A stretch of DNA of 64,000 nucleotides from Paraburkholderia fynbosensis (GTDB taxonomy: Bacteria > Pseudomonadota > Gammaproteobacteria > Burkholderiales > Burkholderiaceae): NCBI RefSeq assembly GCF_902859935.1, contig NZ_CADIKI010000020.1:100684-164683 (forward strand), given 5' to 3'. Position numbers and translations under genes: made by a program. Of this stretch, positions 52,220 to 61,384 are shown in pieces. Every line of letters starts with the position of its first letter. Positions within the stretch are counted from its first letter, which is position 1. The notes under the pieces were generated by a model. That model had not been told where the DNA came from. It did no database searches and worked only from the letters and a program-made list of their open reading frames with translations.

Positions 52220-53067
52220 CAGCGGGCCTCATCCGAATAGGGCACCGTCACCGTGATGCGTGTGCCTCGTCCCGGGCTGCTAATCACGTCGAGTTGAGCT
52301 CCGATCAGATCGGCACGCTCATGCAAGCCGAGAAGACCGAATCCGGAAACGGGCTGGGACATGTCGAACCCGCGCCCGTCGTCCTTGACCTCGACCAGCA
52401 GGCCGGCGCTGCCGTCGACGATCGTGCATTCCAGCGTGTCGGCCTGCGCGTGCCGCATCGCGTTCGTTGCGGCTTCGGATACGATCATCGCGATCTCATG
52501 AACGACGTGAGCGGACAGCAATAGCACCTCATGCCGCGTGTCGAAGTACACGGATGTGCACGTTGCGCGGGCGACGCTGAGAGCAAGACACTCCCTGACG
52601 GGCCGTATCAAATCACATGTGCCGTCGGCACCGCACCCGGGGAGTGCCATCGTGGGGTCGCGCAGCTGACGCATGAAATCGTTCAGTTGCCGCAGCGCGC
52701 TCGATGCCGCAGCGAGTGCTTCGTGAACAGGGTCGCTCTCTTGCGTACCGGCATCCTGGCACCGTCCTGTTTGCAGCGCCTTCATGGAGGCCACGCGCAA
52801 TTGCGCGACGACACCGGTCAGCCCTTGCGCGAACGTGTCATGAACGTCTCGCGCGATCCGCGAACGGTCTGCCTGGAGCGCGCCAGCAATGAGTGCCTGC
52901 GTCCTCATATCCGTCAGGGGCGAGGCAGCCGCCCGTGCACGGTCGATCGCGCGCCCGTCGTTCTTCGCAAAGTCGCTGATCGACTCGCGCCCGAACGAAC
53001 GCAACGTCCGATCGAGAGACGGCCAGACAGGCTCGGCACCGGCGTCCTGCACGATGGAATGACTCAT
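52219..53067 (-). CDS. Soluble sensor histidine kinase (HisKA_3), no input domain seen
   Basis: 282 residues without membrane segment. Dimerisation/phospho-acceptor domain SRIARDVHDTFAQGLTGVVA (H76), ATP-binding domain with SEAATNAMRHAQA (N box), VKDDGRGFD (G box) and GFGLLGLHERA. The ~60 residues before the H box are too short for a PAS or GAF sensor. It is coupled to the response regulator and probably senses a cytoplasmic signal through a partner or the kinase core. It could be the sensor of the molybdenum hydroxylase operon downstream. Confidence 0.88.
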   Translation of the reverse strand: MSHSIVQDAGAEPVWPSLDRTLRSFGRESISDFAKNDGRAIDRARAAASPLTDMRTQALIAGALQADRSRIARDVHDTFAQGLTGVVAQLRVASMKALQTGRCQDAGTQESDPVHEALAAASSALRQLNDFMRQLRDPTMALPGCGADGTCDLIRPVRECLALSVARATCTSVYFDTRHEVLLLSAHVVHEIAMIVSEAATNAMRHAQADTLECTIVDGSAGLLVEVKDDGRGFDMSQPVSGFGLLGLHERADLIGAQLDVISSPGRGTRITVTVPYSDEAR

Positions 53068-53080
53068 GACTGTTCCCCTG

Positions 53081-53992
53081 TCAGTCCGCCTGCGCGGACA
53101 ACGAAACGCTTTCCCAAGCGGTGATTTCGGCTTTCAGCGCGGCTATTTTTTCCCGTACCCATTGCACGGCGTTCTCTCCAAGCAGCAAATGAGCGGGCGC
53201 GGCGCCGGTCCTGAGCGCCGCGAGCAACGCGCGCGCTGCGCGGCCTGGATCAATCAAGTGAGACTCCGTCACGGCCACCGCCCGCGATGCGCCGAGTGCC
53301 CATGCATAGTCCGCGTGAAGGGTCGACGTCTGCGTTCGTGCCGGGACGCCCGACGAGAAGTCCACGGTGACCGAGTCGCCTGAGGCAGCGGGGTTTGAAT
53401 CGCCGGTTGATGGCTCGCTCGTCCGTCCGTACCCTGGCCGCAAGCCGCCTATCTCGACAGCAGTCACGTCGATTCCGAGCAGTTTCAATTCCTTGCGCAA
53501 ACTCTCTGTGAGCCCTTCGAGCGCAAAGCGGCTTGCGTGGGAGAAGCCGAAACCCGGGAGTCCGACCAACCCGCCGATCGTCGTCACATTCACGATCTGG
53601 CCGGCGCGGCGTCGCCGCATCTGTGGCAGAATCGCCTGAATCAGAATCGTCGGCGCAATCAGGTTGACGGCCAGTTGGTGCTCCAGGGCCTCGATCGGCG
53701 ATTCTTCAACCGTTCCTGCATGCAGGCAGCCTGCGTTGTTGACCAACACGGTGATTGGCCCTGCCTCGAGTTCGATCCGTTCGACGAGCAGTGCGATTGC
53801 GCCTTGATCGGTCAGGTCGAGCAGATAACCGTGCGTTTGTCCCGGTGCCAGCGCCTCGAAGGCCAATCGCGCGGCTTCGTTACGTACGGTGCCGGCTACT
53901 CGGAATCCCTCCTCGAGCGCCGCCTGTGCGAGTGCACGGCCAAAGCAGGAATTAGCTCCGGTGATTAGAATGGTCCCGCTCTGCGACATCAT
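53081..53992 (-). CDS. Short-chain dehydrogenase fold protein lacking catalytic residues, copy D
   Basis: 303 residues from the ATG at 53992 (GGGAG upstream). The fold matches copy C (LVNNAGCLHAGTVEESPIEA against NNAGYGHEGTIEETPL), but the active site is destroyed: the catalytic Ser is Thr138 (NVTTIGG), Tyr is Ser151 and Lys is Arg155 (FSHASRFALEG against VYHGSKFALEG), and the cofactor-loop Gly is Cys16 (TGANSCFG). A ~45-residue insertion (ARTQTSTLHADYAWALGA) follows. The frame is otherwise intact and well conserved, so it is under selection for something other than catalysis, such as ligand sensing. It diverges from regulator 3 with a 10-bp repeat element between. Confidence 0.85.
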   Translation of the reverse strand: MMSQSGTILITGANSCFGRALAQAALEEGFRVAGTVRNEAARLAFEALAPGQTHGYLLDLTDQGAIALLVERIELEAGPITVLVNNAGCLHAGTVEESPIEALEHQLAVNLIAPTILIQAILPQMRRRRAGQIVNVTTIGGLVGLPGFGFSHASRFALEGLTESLRKELKLLGIDVTAVEIGGLRPGYGRTSEPSTGDSNPAASGDSVTVDFSSGVPARTQTSTLHADYAWALGASRAVAVTESHLIDPGRAARALLAALRTGAAPAHLLLGENAVQWVREKIAALKAEITAWESVSLSAQAD

Positions 53993-54091
53993 GCCGAAGC
54001 TCCCTATGGTTCCCACCAGGCCGATTCGGCTGACTTACCGGCGCCTCGAGGACTTGCTGCGAGTATGCGCATCACCCGGGGAGCCACCAAA

Positions 54092-54121
54092 GTGAATCGT
54101 CGTGAATTTATGTGAGAGGGC
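54092..54121 (+). promoter_or_regulatory. 10-bp tandem repeat element (GTGA units), site 6, three units
   Basis: Units at 54092 (GTGAATCG), 54102 (GTGAATTT) and 54112 (GTGAGAGG), exactly 10 bases apart. It lies between the dead SDR (53992, minus) and winged-helix/NB-ARC regulator 3 (54213, plus). Confidence 0.65.
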
Positions 54122-54212
54122 GACAGAAAATTGCATCCAGACATGCGTAGGCCTTTCTGAAGTGCTAAAACGGTTCAACGGCATTTCGCCGCCACCAGTC
54201 AATCCGCCATCG

Positions 54213-57071
54213 ATGTATCCGTCTGATATCTGTTTCGCATTCGGCGTATTTCGCCTCTTTCCTGCACAGCAAAGATTGCTGCGCAACGGCACGCCCGTCG
54301 CTGTCGGCGGCCGCGCCATGGATATTCTTCTGGCACTAATCGAACAGGCCGGACAGGTCGTGGACAGGGAAACGCTGACTAACCGGGCATGGCCCACCAC
54401 CGTAGTGGAGGACAGCAACCTCCGGGCGCAAGTCGCCGCATTGCGGCGTGCACTGGGCGACACTGGCAGCCGGCAAGAGGGCGCTCAGCCGCTGATTGCA
54501 ACTGTGTCGGGGCGTGGTTACCGGTTCACGGGCGTTGTAAGTCGCGATAGCGGCACTACGGCAACCGCTCTACCAGTGGCGATGGAACGTTTACGGGCAG
54601 AAACGTCGCCACCCTCCAGCGTCGCCCGAATCCGGGGCAACCTGCCAGTGCGCCTCACACGCATGGTCGGCCGCACGGAAGCGGTGTTCGCTATTGCAGG
54701 CAAGTTGCGCGATCGCCGCTTTGTTACCATCACCGGACCCGGCGGCATCGGCAAGACCACAGTCGCGCTGGCCGTCGCGTCGAGCTTGGCCGGCTCCTAT
54801 CCCGACGGCGTGTTCCATGTCGATTTCGCACCTCTGACCGACCCTCGCCTGCTGCCGGGGGCGCTGGCCGCGGCACTTGGAATCGCACCAGGTAACGTAG
54901 CACCGGAAGTCGCGATCGGTCACCACGTCGAGAACCGGCGGATGCTGATCGTGTTCGATTGCTGCGAGCATGTGCTCGATGCGTCGTCGTTTCTTGCCGA
55001 ATCCCTGCTCAAACAGTCGCCCGGCTTGCATCTGATAGCAACGAGCCGTGAACCGTTACGCGCCGATGGCGAGCAGGTCTACAGGCTCGCGCCCCTCACG
55101 TCGCCCCCGCCCGACGTCGAGCCGTCTGCGGAACAGGCATTGGCTTATCCTGCCGTGCAACTGTTCGTCGAGCGGGTCACCGCCAACCACCATCAGTTCG
55201 AACTCACCGACCCGGAAGCGCCGCTCGTGGCGGATATTTGCAGGCGCCTGGATGGCATCGCGCTGGCGATCGAGCTAGGTGCCGGCCGTGTGGACGCGTT
55301 CGGCATTCACGGCCTCGCCACGCTGCTCGATGACCGGTTCCGCTTGCTGATGCTTGGCCGCCGAACTGCGTCGCCGCGCCATCGAACGCTCGCGGCCATG
55401 CTCGACTGGAGCTACCAGTCGCTGCCGGAGCGGCAGCAGGTGCTGTTGCGTCGCCTTGCATTGTTTCCGGGCACATTCGCCTTCGATGCCGTGCGCGCGG
55501 TAGCAGGCTCGACGATCGACGAAGGAGGGCTGATCTTCCTGCTCGCCGACCTTGTCGGAAAGTCGCTGGTTTCCGCCGACGTCGCCGGCCCGGTCCCGCG
55601 CTACAGGTTGTTGCACATCACGCGGGCCTATGCCCTGGATCGGCTGAACGATGCAGGGGAGACACGCGAGGTCGCCAGGTTCGCAGCGCGGCATCTGCTG
55701 ACCCTGTTGAAGCAGCACGCACACACGGCGGGGAAAGAGGTGAATGGCAGTGCCGCGCATAGCAGCCCAATCGCATGGGAAATTGACAACGTTCGGGCCA
55801 TGCTGGACTGGGCCTGGTCCGACGATGCTGATGCGTCGCTCGCGCTCGAACTCACCGCTGCTACCGTTCCATTGTGGTCAACGCTGTCCCTCTTCGGCGA
55901 GTGTTCGCGCTGGGTGGATCGGGCGCTCGCAACGGATCCGCACACGACACTCACCCGCTCCAGTCTGGACTCTGCGCTTCAGCTTGAACTATGGCGCGCA
56001 CGCGCGGCCGCACTGACGCACCGCGACGGAGGTGGCGAGGCCATGCGCGCCGCGTGGCAGGAAGTGTTCGTCCGCGCTGAGCAGATCAACGACATGGAGC
56101 GACAGGTCCAGGCGTTGTGGGGAGTATGGGCCGCACAGCGAAATGCCGGCGACTATGGTTCAGCTTTTGAAACAGCGCGTCGCGCCGCTTTGCTGGCTGC
56201 CCACACCGGCAACGCCGCGCATGTGGCGCTGAGCGACCGGATCCTCGGAACGACCCATATGTACAGAGGCGAGTTCGAGGAAGCGCAGTCGCGCCTGAAA
56301 TCCTCGATCGAGTATTACTCGACTGTCGAGCCAGTGAAGCGGATAGGCGAGCTGCAATTCGACCAGCTCGTCGTTGCTCGTGCGTTCGATGCACAGGTTC
56401 TCATGTTGCAAGGCGATATGGAGGAAGCGCTGGCCGCAGCCGCGAGTAATCTCGACGACGCGCTGGCAACCGACCATCTCCCTACAGTCGTCTATGCCCT
56501 GGCGCAAGGCGCCTGCCCCGTTGCCCTGTACACCGGCAATGCAGAAATCGCCGAGCGGTACGTAGCCATGCTCCTGCACGATACGTCCCAAGCCGGCCTC
56601 GAAGCGTGGCATGAAGTCGCACAGTTGTTCGCTGGCATGCTCGCCGTACTGCGGGATGGTTCGACTGTCGGGTTGCCGGTGCTCAAAGCAGCTCTCGAAG
56701 CCGTCGCGCCGATCGGCCAAGGGCCGATATATTCGCTTGCGCAGATGGCATACTGCGACGCGTTGTCCCGCTCCGGCGACGTGGCGAATGCTCGCATCGC
56801 GGTTGACGCCGCGCTTAAGCGCGCGTCGCGCAGTGACGAAGCGTGGACGATTCTGGAGCTTCTTCGTATCAAGAGCGAGGTTCTGTTTCAAGATCCAGCA
56901 CTGCATCCCGAAGTTGCACGCGCTGCCGCTGAAGCCCGCCTGTTGAGCGCTCTCGCTATCGCCCGCCGCAACGGCGCAGGGCTCTGGGCCAGCCGGTGCG
57001 CCGATAGTTTGATCCGGCTCGCACACGCGCGCGAACCGTCAGCGCTGCCACTGACAGACAGCGAATCCTGA
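54213..57071 (+). CDS. Winged-helix/NB-ARC/TPR ATPase regulator 3 (full length)
   Basis: 952 residues from ATG 54213. OmpR-type winged helix (~8-108: FAFGVFRLFPAQQRLLRNGT, AWPTTVVEDSNLRAQVAALR, IATVSGRGYRF), NB-ARC ATPase (Walker A GPGGIGKT 175-182; Walker B RMLIVFDCCEHV; HLIATSREPLRADGEQV; GLPL-like LDGIALAIELGAGRVDAFGI; LDWSYQSLPERQQVLLRRLA). A C-terminal ~400 residues of helical TPR-like repeats follow (ELTAATVPLWSTLSLFGECS, RAEQINDMERQVQALWGVWA, ARRAALLAAHTGNAAHVALS). This is the AfsR/MalT-like plan: the sensor holds the ATPase, which controls DNA binding. Regulators 1 and 2 are shorter relatives without the TPR part. Confidence 0.9.
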   Translation: MYPSDICFAFGVFRLFPAQQRLLRNGTPVAVGGRAMDILLALIEQAGQVVDRETLTNRAWPTTVVEDSNLRAQVAALRRALGDTGSRQEGAQPLIATVSGRGYRFTGVVSRDSGTTATALPVAMERLRAETSPPSSVARIRGNLPVRLTRMVGRTEAVFAIAGKLRDRRFVTITGPGGIGKTTVALAVASSLAGSYPDGVFHVDFAPLTDPRLLPGALAAALGIAPGNVAPEVAIGHHVENRRMLIVFDCCEHVLDASSFLAESLLKQSPGLHLIATSREPLRADGEQVYRLAPLTSPPPDVEPSAEQALAYPAVQLFVERVTANHHQFELTDPEAPLVADICRRLDGIALAIELGAGRVDAFGIHGLATLLDDRFRLLMLGRRTASPRHRTLAAMLDWSYQSLPERQQVLLRRLALFPGTFAFDAVRAVAGSTIDEGGLIFLLADLVGKSLVSADVAGPVPRYRLLHITRAYALDRLNDAGETREVARFAARHLLTLLKQHAHTAGKEVNGSAAHSSPIAWEIDNVRAMLDWAWSDDADASLALELTAATVPLWSTLSLFGECSRWVDRALATDPHTTLTRSSLDSALQLELWRARAAALTHRDGGGEAMRAAWQEVFVRAEQINDMERQVQALWGVWAAQRNAGDYGSAFETARRAALLAAHTGNAAHVALSDRILGTTHMYRGEFEEAQSRLKSSIEYYSTVEPVKRIGELQFDQLVVARAFDAQVLMLQGDMEEALAAAASNLDDALATDHLPTVVYALAQGACPVALYTGNAEIAERYVAMLLHDTSQAGLEAWHEVAQLFAGMLAVLRDGSTVGLPVLKAALEAVAPIGQGPIYSLAQMAYCDALSRSGDVANARIAVDAALKRASRSDEAWTILELLRIKSEVLFQDPALHPEVARAAAEARLLSALAIARRNGAGLWASRCADSLIRLAHAREPSALPLTDSES

Positions 57072-57409
57072 CAAATTAGCGGAGCACGTTTCCTTCTTCG
57101 TCCGAACCGATCAGTCGAGCTGCCTTGCCTTCTGACCGGCAGCCCCCACTACTTTCGACTGATGCCGCGGGTCGCGGCGTTCTCCACGCTATATCCGTAT
57201 CGCGCGGGATCCGCCTGCTATACCGATACTTATCAATACCTGTCGCGTTTCTAATTGGCCCGGTGTATTGCGCCTCGCCACAATGCTTTCCATCGGCCGG
57301 CACCCTACACCCGGAAGTGGAAACCGGCGATACGCAAAAGCAAACCTGCGCCGCGCAAAGCGTGCGTCGCGGGCTCATCCAACGAATACGCGACAAAGGA
57401 AATACTGAC
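57072..57409. other. Gap upstream of the Old Yellow Enzyme gene, no gene seen
   Basis: 338 bases with no supported gene; it should carry the promoter. I looked for, and did not find, the 10-bp GTGA repeat element here. Confidence 0.4.
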
Positions 57410-58522
57410 ATGTCATCCCACACGCTTTTCGACCCGCTGAAGTTGGGCGCACTGGAACTGCCGAACCGAATCGTGATGGCTCCGTTGACGCGCATGCGTG
57501 CCGGCGCAGAAGGCGCACCGACCGAACTGAATGCCAAGTATTACGCACAGCGTGCCTCGGCCGGACTCATCGTCACTGAGGCGACGCAGATTTCCCAGCA
57601 AGCCAAGGGCTATCCGGGCACGCCGGGCATCCATAGCGACGCGCAGATTGCCGGCTGGCGCAAGGTCACCGATGCGGTGCACGCACGCGGCGGGCGAATC
57701 GTCCTGCAGTTGTGGCACACGGGCGCTATCTCACACCCGTCGAACCAGCCTGATCATGCCCAACCGGTAGCACCGTCGGCGGTGCGACCCACAGTGCAGG
57801 CGTTGACGAGCGACTACCAGTGGGTGGACTCGGTCATGCCCCGCGCCCTCGCCATCGACGAACTGCCGGGCATTGTGGAGCAGTTCGCGAACGGCGCACG
57901 CAACGCGAAAGCGGCCGGTTTCGACGGAGTGGAAGTGCACGGAGCGAATGGCTACCTCCTCGACCAGTTCCTGCAAGACCGCAGCAACCATCGCACCGAT
58001 GCATACGGTGGCTCGTTCGAGAATCGCGCGCGCCTGCTACTCGACGTGCTCGACGCGGTGATCGCGGTATGGGGCAAGGACCGCGTCAGTGTACGCCTGT
58101 CGCCCCACGGCACCTTGAATGATCCGGGCGACAGCAATCCGGTCGGTCTTTTCACCCATGTGATCGGAAGAATAAGCGAGCGCCGACCGGCCTATCTGCA
58201 TCTGATCGAGCCCCGCGGAAGTCTGGCCGGCATGGTGGATGAATTGAACGACACTGCTCCCGATAACGCCAGGCTGTTCCGCACCGCGTTCGCAGGTCCC
58301 GTCATTTCGGCAGGCGGGTACACGAAGGCCTCGGCGAGCGCCGCAGTAGAGGAAGGCCGCGTCGACGCCGTCGCCTTCGGCCGCTATTTCATCGCCAATC
58401 CCGACCTGGTCGAACGTCTGCAACAGAATACGCCGCTTAACGCCTACGACCGCCCGACTTTCTACGGCGGCGACGCGACTGGCTACACCGACTATCCGGC
58501 GACGAGTACTGTCGACGCTTGA
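57410..58522 (+). CDS. Old Yellow Enzyme family alkene reductase (NemA-like)
   Basis: 370 residues from the ATG at 57410 (AAAGGA upstream). FMN-binding (beta/alpha)8 barrel: LFDPLKLGALELPNRIVMAP, LQLWHTGAISHP, GFDGVEVHGANGYLLDQFLQ, DRSNHRTDAYGGS. It reduces activated C=C bonds of maleimides, nitro compounds and other electrophiles with NADPH. It is 339 bases downstream of regulator 3 on the same strand; the same regulator or the LysR gene downstream may control it. Confidence 0.93.
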   Translation: MSSHTLFDPLKLGALELPNRIVMAPLTRMRAGAEGAPTELNAKYYAQRASAGLIVTEATQISQQAKGYPGTPGIHSDAQIAGWRKVTDAVHARGGRIVLQLWHTGAISHPSNQPDHAQPVAPSAVRPTVQALTSDYQWVDSVMPRALAIDELPGIVEQFANGARNAKAAGFDGVEVHGANGYLLDQFLQDRSNHRTDAYGGSFENRARLLLDVLDAVIAVWGKDRVSVRLSPHGTLNDPGDSNPVGLFTHVIGRISERRPAYLHLIEPRGSLAGMVDELNDTAPDNARLFRTAFAGPVISAGGYTKASASAAVEEGRVDAVAFGRYFIANPDLVERLQQNTPLNAYDRPTFYGGDATGYTDYPATSTVDA

Positions 58523-58570
58523 CGTTCGCCGCTACCACCCGTTGCAAAGCGGACGGGGAACGGACGCTGA

Positions 58571-58601
58571 TTCCACCAACGCGTTTTGCGTCTGGTGGAT
58601 T
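58571..58601. terminator. Hairpin after the Old Yellow Enzyme gene
   Basis: TTCCACCAACGC and GCGTCTGGTGGA pair with one bulge around GTTTT, 48 bases after the gene's stop. No T-run follows; weak terminator. The remaining gap to 58822 shows no gene. Confidence 0.4.
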
Positions 58602-58822
58602 CATGCATTCCTTGACGGTCCGTATCTCGCCCGACTGAACCACAGCCTGCTTTCCCGGCTTCGCTCCTCTGCGACGCCTGTCGTACTCCCTTCGTCTACC
58701 GTCGTACCTCACTCCACACCACCCCGCTTGGTCACCCGGTAGAATCAAATCTGGTTACCGGATTGCGCTGTACCGCATGTAGCCCGCCCTTAAAACCCGC
58801 TGTCCATTTTGCCGAGGCCTTC

Positions 58823-59767
58823 ATGCGAGGAGTCGAACTCCGCCAGCTGCGCTACTTTTCCATCCTCGCGAAGGAATTGCACTTTGGCCGCGCGGCCGAA
58901 CTGGCCTTCGTCACGCAACCCGCGCTCAGTCAGCAGATTGCCAAGCTGGAAGAACTGGTTGGCGTGCAGCTCTTCATGCGCGATCGTCGCCAAGTCATGC
59001 TCACACCTGCTGGCGCAGCGCTACGCGACGGCATCGACAAAGCGTTTTCGCAAATCGAACTGTCGCTGCGTCTAGCCCGCGAAGCCGGCGACCACCAGGA
59101 ATTCGTCGTGTCGATCGGACTCGTCGAATACACTAACTTGCCGTTCGTGCCCCCATCGCTGATCCGTCTGCAATCGCTGTATCCGGACGTGAAGATCGTG
59201 CGCCACGAAATGAACGCGGCGCAGCAATACGAGGCGCTCCTGAAGCATCAGATCGACGTCGGCTTCGGTGTGCCGGTGGTCCCGCTGCCGCCCGGCGGCG
59301 AACTTCGCGGGGAGCCGCTTGTCAGTTCGGGCTGGGCGTTACTGATGCGCGATGATCACCGGCTTGCGTCACTCGATCGCTTGCGGCTCGATGATCTGGC
59401 CGCGGAAAAGCTGATCATCTTCAGCCGCAACGTGAATCCGCCGCTCTACGACTCGGTGGTGGACCTTTGCCGCGGAGCAGGCTTCACACCGCATTTCGTC
59501 TACGAAACCATGCAGGCGCAGATGGGCATGACACTAGTCGAGCAAGGCTTGGGCGTCATGCTCGGCGCGACCTATGTGTTTGCGTCGTTGCCAGCAGGGC
59601 TACGCTGCGTGCCGATCGATGGCTTCAATGAACTGACCGTGCACCAGTTCTATCGTGCCGACGAAGCGAACACGTTGATTCTCGACTTCATCGACGTGGC
59701 AAACGAGGAAGCGCGGCGAACGCAACTGCGCCTGAATGCAATGGCGGGAACGCCAGAAGGCGCGTAG
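58823..59767 (+). CDS. LysR-family transcriptional regulator (OxyR/CatM-like)
   Basis: 314 residues from ATG 58823. Winged helix at the extreme N-terminus (MRGVELRQLRYFSILAKELH, FVTQPALSQQIAKLEELVGV), effector domain (FVVSIGLVEYTNLPFVPPSL, LLKHQIDVGFGVPVVPLPPG, MLGATYVFASLPAGLR). It is of the BenM/CatM/OxyR-like long-domain type by its ELHFGRAAELAFVTQPALSQ start. It converges with the catalase gene, with a bidirectional terminator between. Confidence 0.9.
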   Translation: MRGVELRQLRYFSILAKELHFGRAAELAFVTQPALSQQIAKLEELVGVQLFMRDRRQVMLTPAGAALRDGIDKAFSQIELSLRLAREAGDHQEFVVSIGLVEYTNLPFVPPSLIRLQSLYPDVKIVRHEMNAAQQYEALLKHQIDVGFGVPVVPLPPGGELRGEPLVSSGWALLMRDDHRLASLDRLRLDDLAAEKLIIFSRNVNPPLYDSVVDLCRGAGFTPHFVYETMQAQMGMTLVEQGLGVMLGATYVFASLPAGLRCVPIDGFNELTVHQFYRADEANTLILDFIDVANEEARRTQLRLNAMAGTPEGA

Positions 59768-59790
59768 CGCCAAGACGTACGGAAAGCGGA

Positions 59791-59859
59791 GCCACGCCGT
59801 CCGGCGTGGCAAGGCAAAAGAAAAAGGGACGTGCGCAGCGCGCGACGTCCCTTTTTCTT
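59791..59859. terminator. Double hairpin, bidirectional terminator between LysR and katA
   Basis: First, GCCACGCCG (59791-59799) pairs with CGGCGTGGC (59802-59810). Second, a perfect 15-bp stem, 59818-59832 with 59845-59859, begins with A-rich and ends with T-rich sequence, so it can stop transcription from both sides. It serves the LysR gene (plus) and katA (minus). Confidence 0.85.
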
Positions 59860-59872
59860 GCCTGAAGACCGG

Positions 59873-61321
59873 TTATCGACCGGCGAGTTCTTCCGCAGCT
59901 TGAATCGCTTTGGCCACGCCCGCACCATAGGTCGGGTCAGCCTTCGTGCAATGTTCGATGTGGCGCTGCTGGATAGGTTTAGACACGCCGGTAATGGCGC
60001 GTGCGGTGTTATCAAACAGCATCTGTTGCTGCTCTGCCGTCATCAGACGAAACAGTGCGCCAGGCTGCGAGAAATAGTCGTCGTCCTCACGATGGTCCCA
60101 ATGGTCTACCGCCCCTTGCAAAGCGAGCGGCGGTTCGCGCAGCGCGCGCTGGTCAGCCCACTCACCACGCGAGTTGGGGTTGTACGAGGTTGTGCCGCCA
60201 CTATTGCCGTCAACCCGCATCAGACCATCGCGGTGATAACTGTGCACTGGACATTTCGGTGCATTCACCGGAATCTGGTTATGGTTGACGCTCAGACGGT
60301 AGCGCTGCGCATCTCCATACGAAAACAGCCTGCCTTGCAGCATGCGATCGGGCGAAAAGCCGATGCCCGGCACAACGTTCGCCGGGTTGAACGCAGCCTG
60401 CTCTACATCGGCGAAATGATTTTCAGCGTTGCAGTTCAATTCGATCACGCCTACTTCAATCAGCGGATAGTCCTTCTTCGGCCAAACCTTCGTGAGATCG
60501 AACGGATTGAACTGGCACGTCGCCGCTTCCTGCTCGCGCATGATCTGAACATAAAGTGTCCAGCGAGGAAACTCACCACTTTCGATGCTCTCGTACAGAT
60601 CGCGATGCGAGCTCTCACGGTCCTTCCCGGCGAGCGCCTCGGCTTCGGCGTCGCTCAGATTCTCGATGCCCTGCTGGGTACGAAAATGGAACTTCACCCA
60701 GTGCCGTTGGTTATCCCCATTGATGAAACTGAAAGTGTGACTGCCGAATCCGTGCATATGACGGAATGACTTCGGCAAGCCTCGGTCGCTCATGACAATC
60801 GTCACCTGGTGAAGCGCTTCGGGCAGCCCCGTCCAGAAATCCCAGTTGCTTTCCGCGCTGCGCAATCCTGTCCGTGGGTCGCGTTTGATCGCGTGATTCA
60901 GGTCAGGGAAATTGAGCGGGTCACGAAGAAAGAAAACCGGCGTATTGTTGCCGACCAGATCCCAGTTGCCCTCCTCCGTGTAGAACTTCAGTGCGAACCC
61001 CCGGATGTCACGTTCCGCATCGGCGGCACCGCGCTCACCAGCGACCGTCGAGAAGCGCGCGAACATCGGCGTCGTCTTGCCGATCTCCGAAAAGATCTTC
61101 GCGCGCGTATAGCGCGTAATGTCGTGCGTCAATGTGAAAGTGCCGAACGCTCCTGATCCCTTTGCGTGCATACGTCGCTCGGGAATAACCTCGCGATCGA
61201 AGTGCGCCAGCTTCTCGAGAAACCAGACGTCCTGCAACAGCGCGAGGCCCCGCGGACCGGTAGTCTGGATATTGTTGTTGTCGACTACCGGAGCACCGAA
61301 AGCCGTCGTGAGTTTCTTCAT
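59873..61321 (-). CDS. katA: Monofunctional catalase (clade 3)
   Basis: 482 residues, the size of small-subunit catalases. Active-site signature FDREVIPERRMHAKGSGAFG (catalytic His in MHAKG), NNTPVFFLRD, and the heme-ligand Tyr in RLFSYGDAQRYRL. It breaks down hydrogen peroxide in the cytoplasm. No OxyR box can be claimed; the gene starts 63 bases downstream of the DUF3331 gene on the same strand. It ends at the shared double terminator. Confidence 0.95.
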   Translation of the reverse strand: MKKLTTAFGAPVVDNNNIQTTGPRGLALLQDVWFLEKLAHFDREVIPERRMHAKGSGAFGTFTLTHDITRYTRAKIFSEIGKTTPMFARFSTVAGERGAADAERDIRGFALKFYTEEGNWDLVGNNTPVFFLRDPLNFPDLNHAIKRDPRTGLRSAESNWDFWTGLPEALHQVTIVMSDRGLPKSFRHMHGFGSHTFSFINGDNQRHWVKFHFRTQQGIENLSDAEAEALAGKDRESSHRDLYESIESGEFPRWTLYVQIMREQEAATCQFNPFDLTKVWPKKDYPLIEVGVIELNCNAENHFADVEQAAFNPANVVPGIGFSPDRMLQGRLFSYGDAQRYRLSVNHNQIPVNAPKCPVHSYHRDGLMRVDGNSGGTTSYNPNSRGEWADQRALREPPLALQGAVDHWDHREDDDYFSQPGALFRLMTAEQQQMLFDNTARAITGVSKPIQQRHIEHCTKADPTYGAGVAKAIQAAEELAGR

Positions 61322-61384
61322 AGATCGTCCTGGCTGAAGATGATAAGGACGCCAAGTGGCGCCCGCTAGATAAAGCGCAACGAA

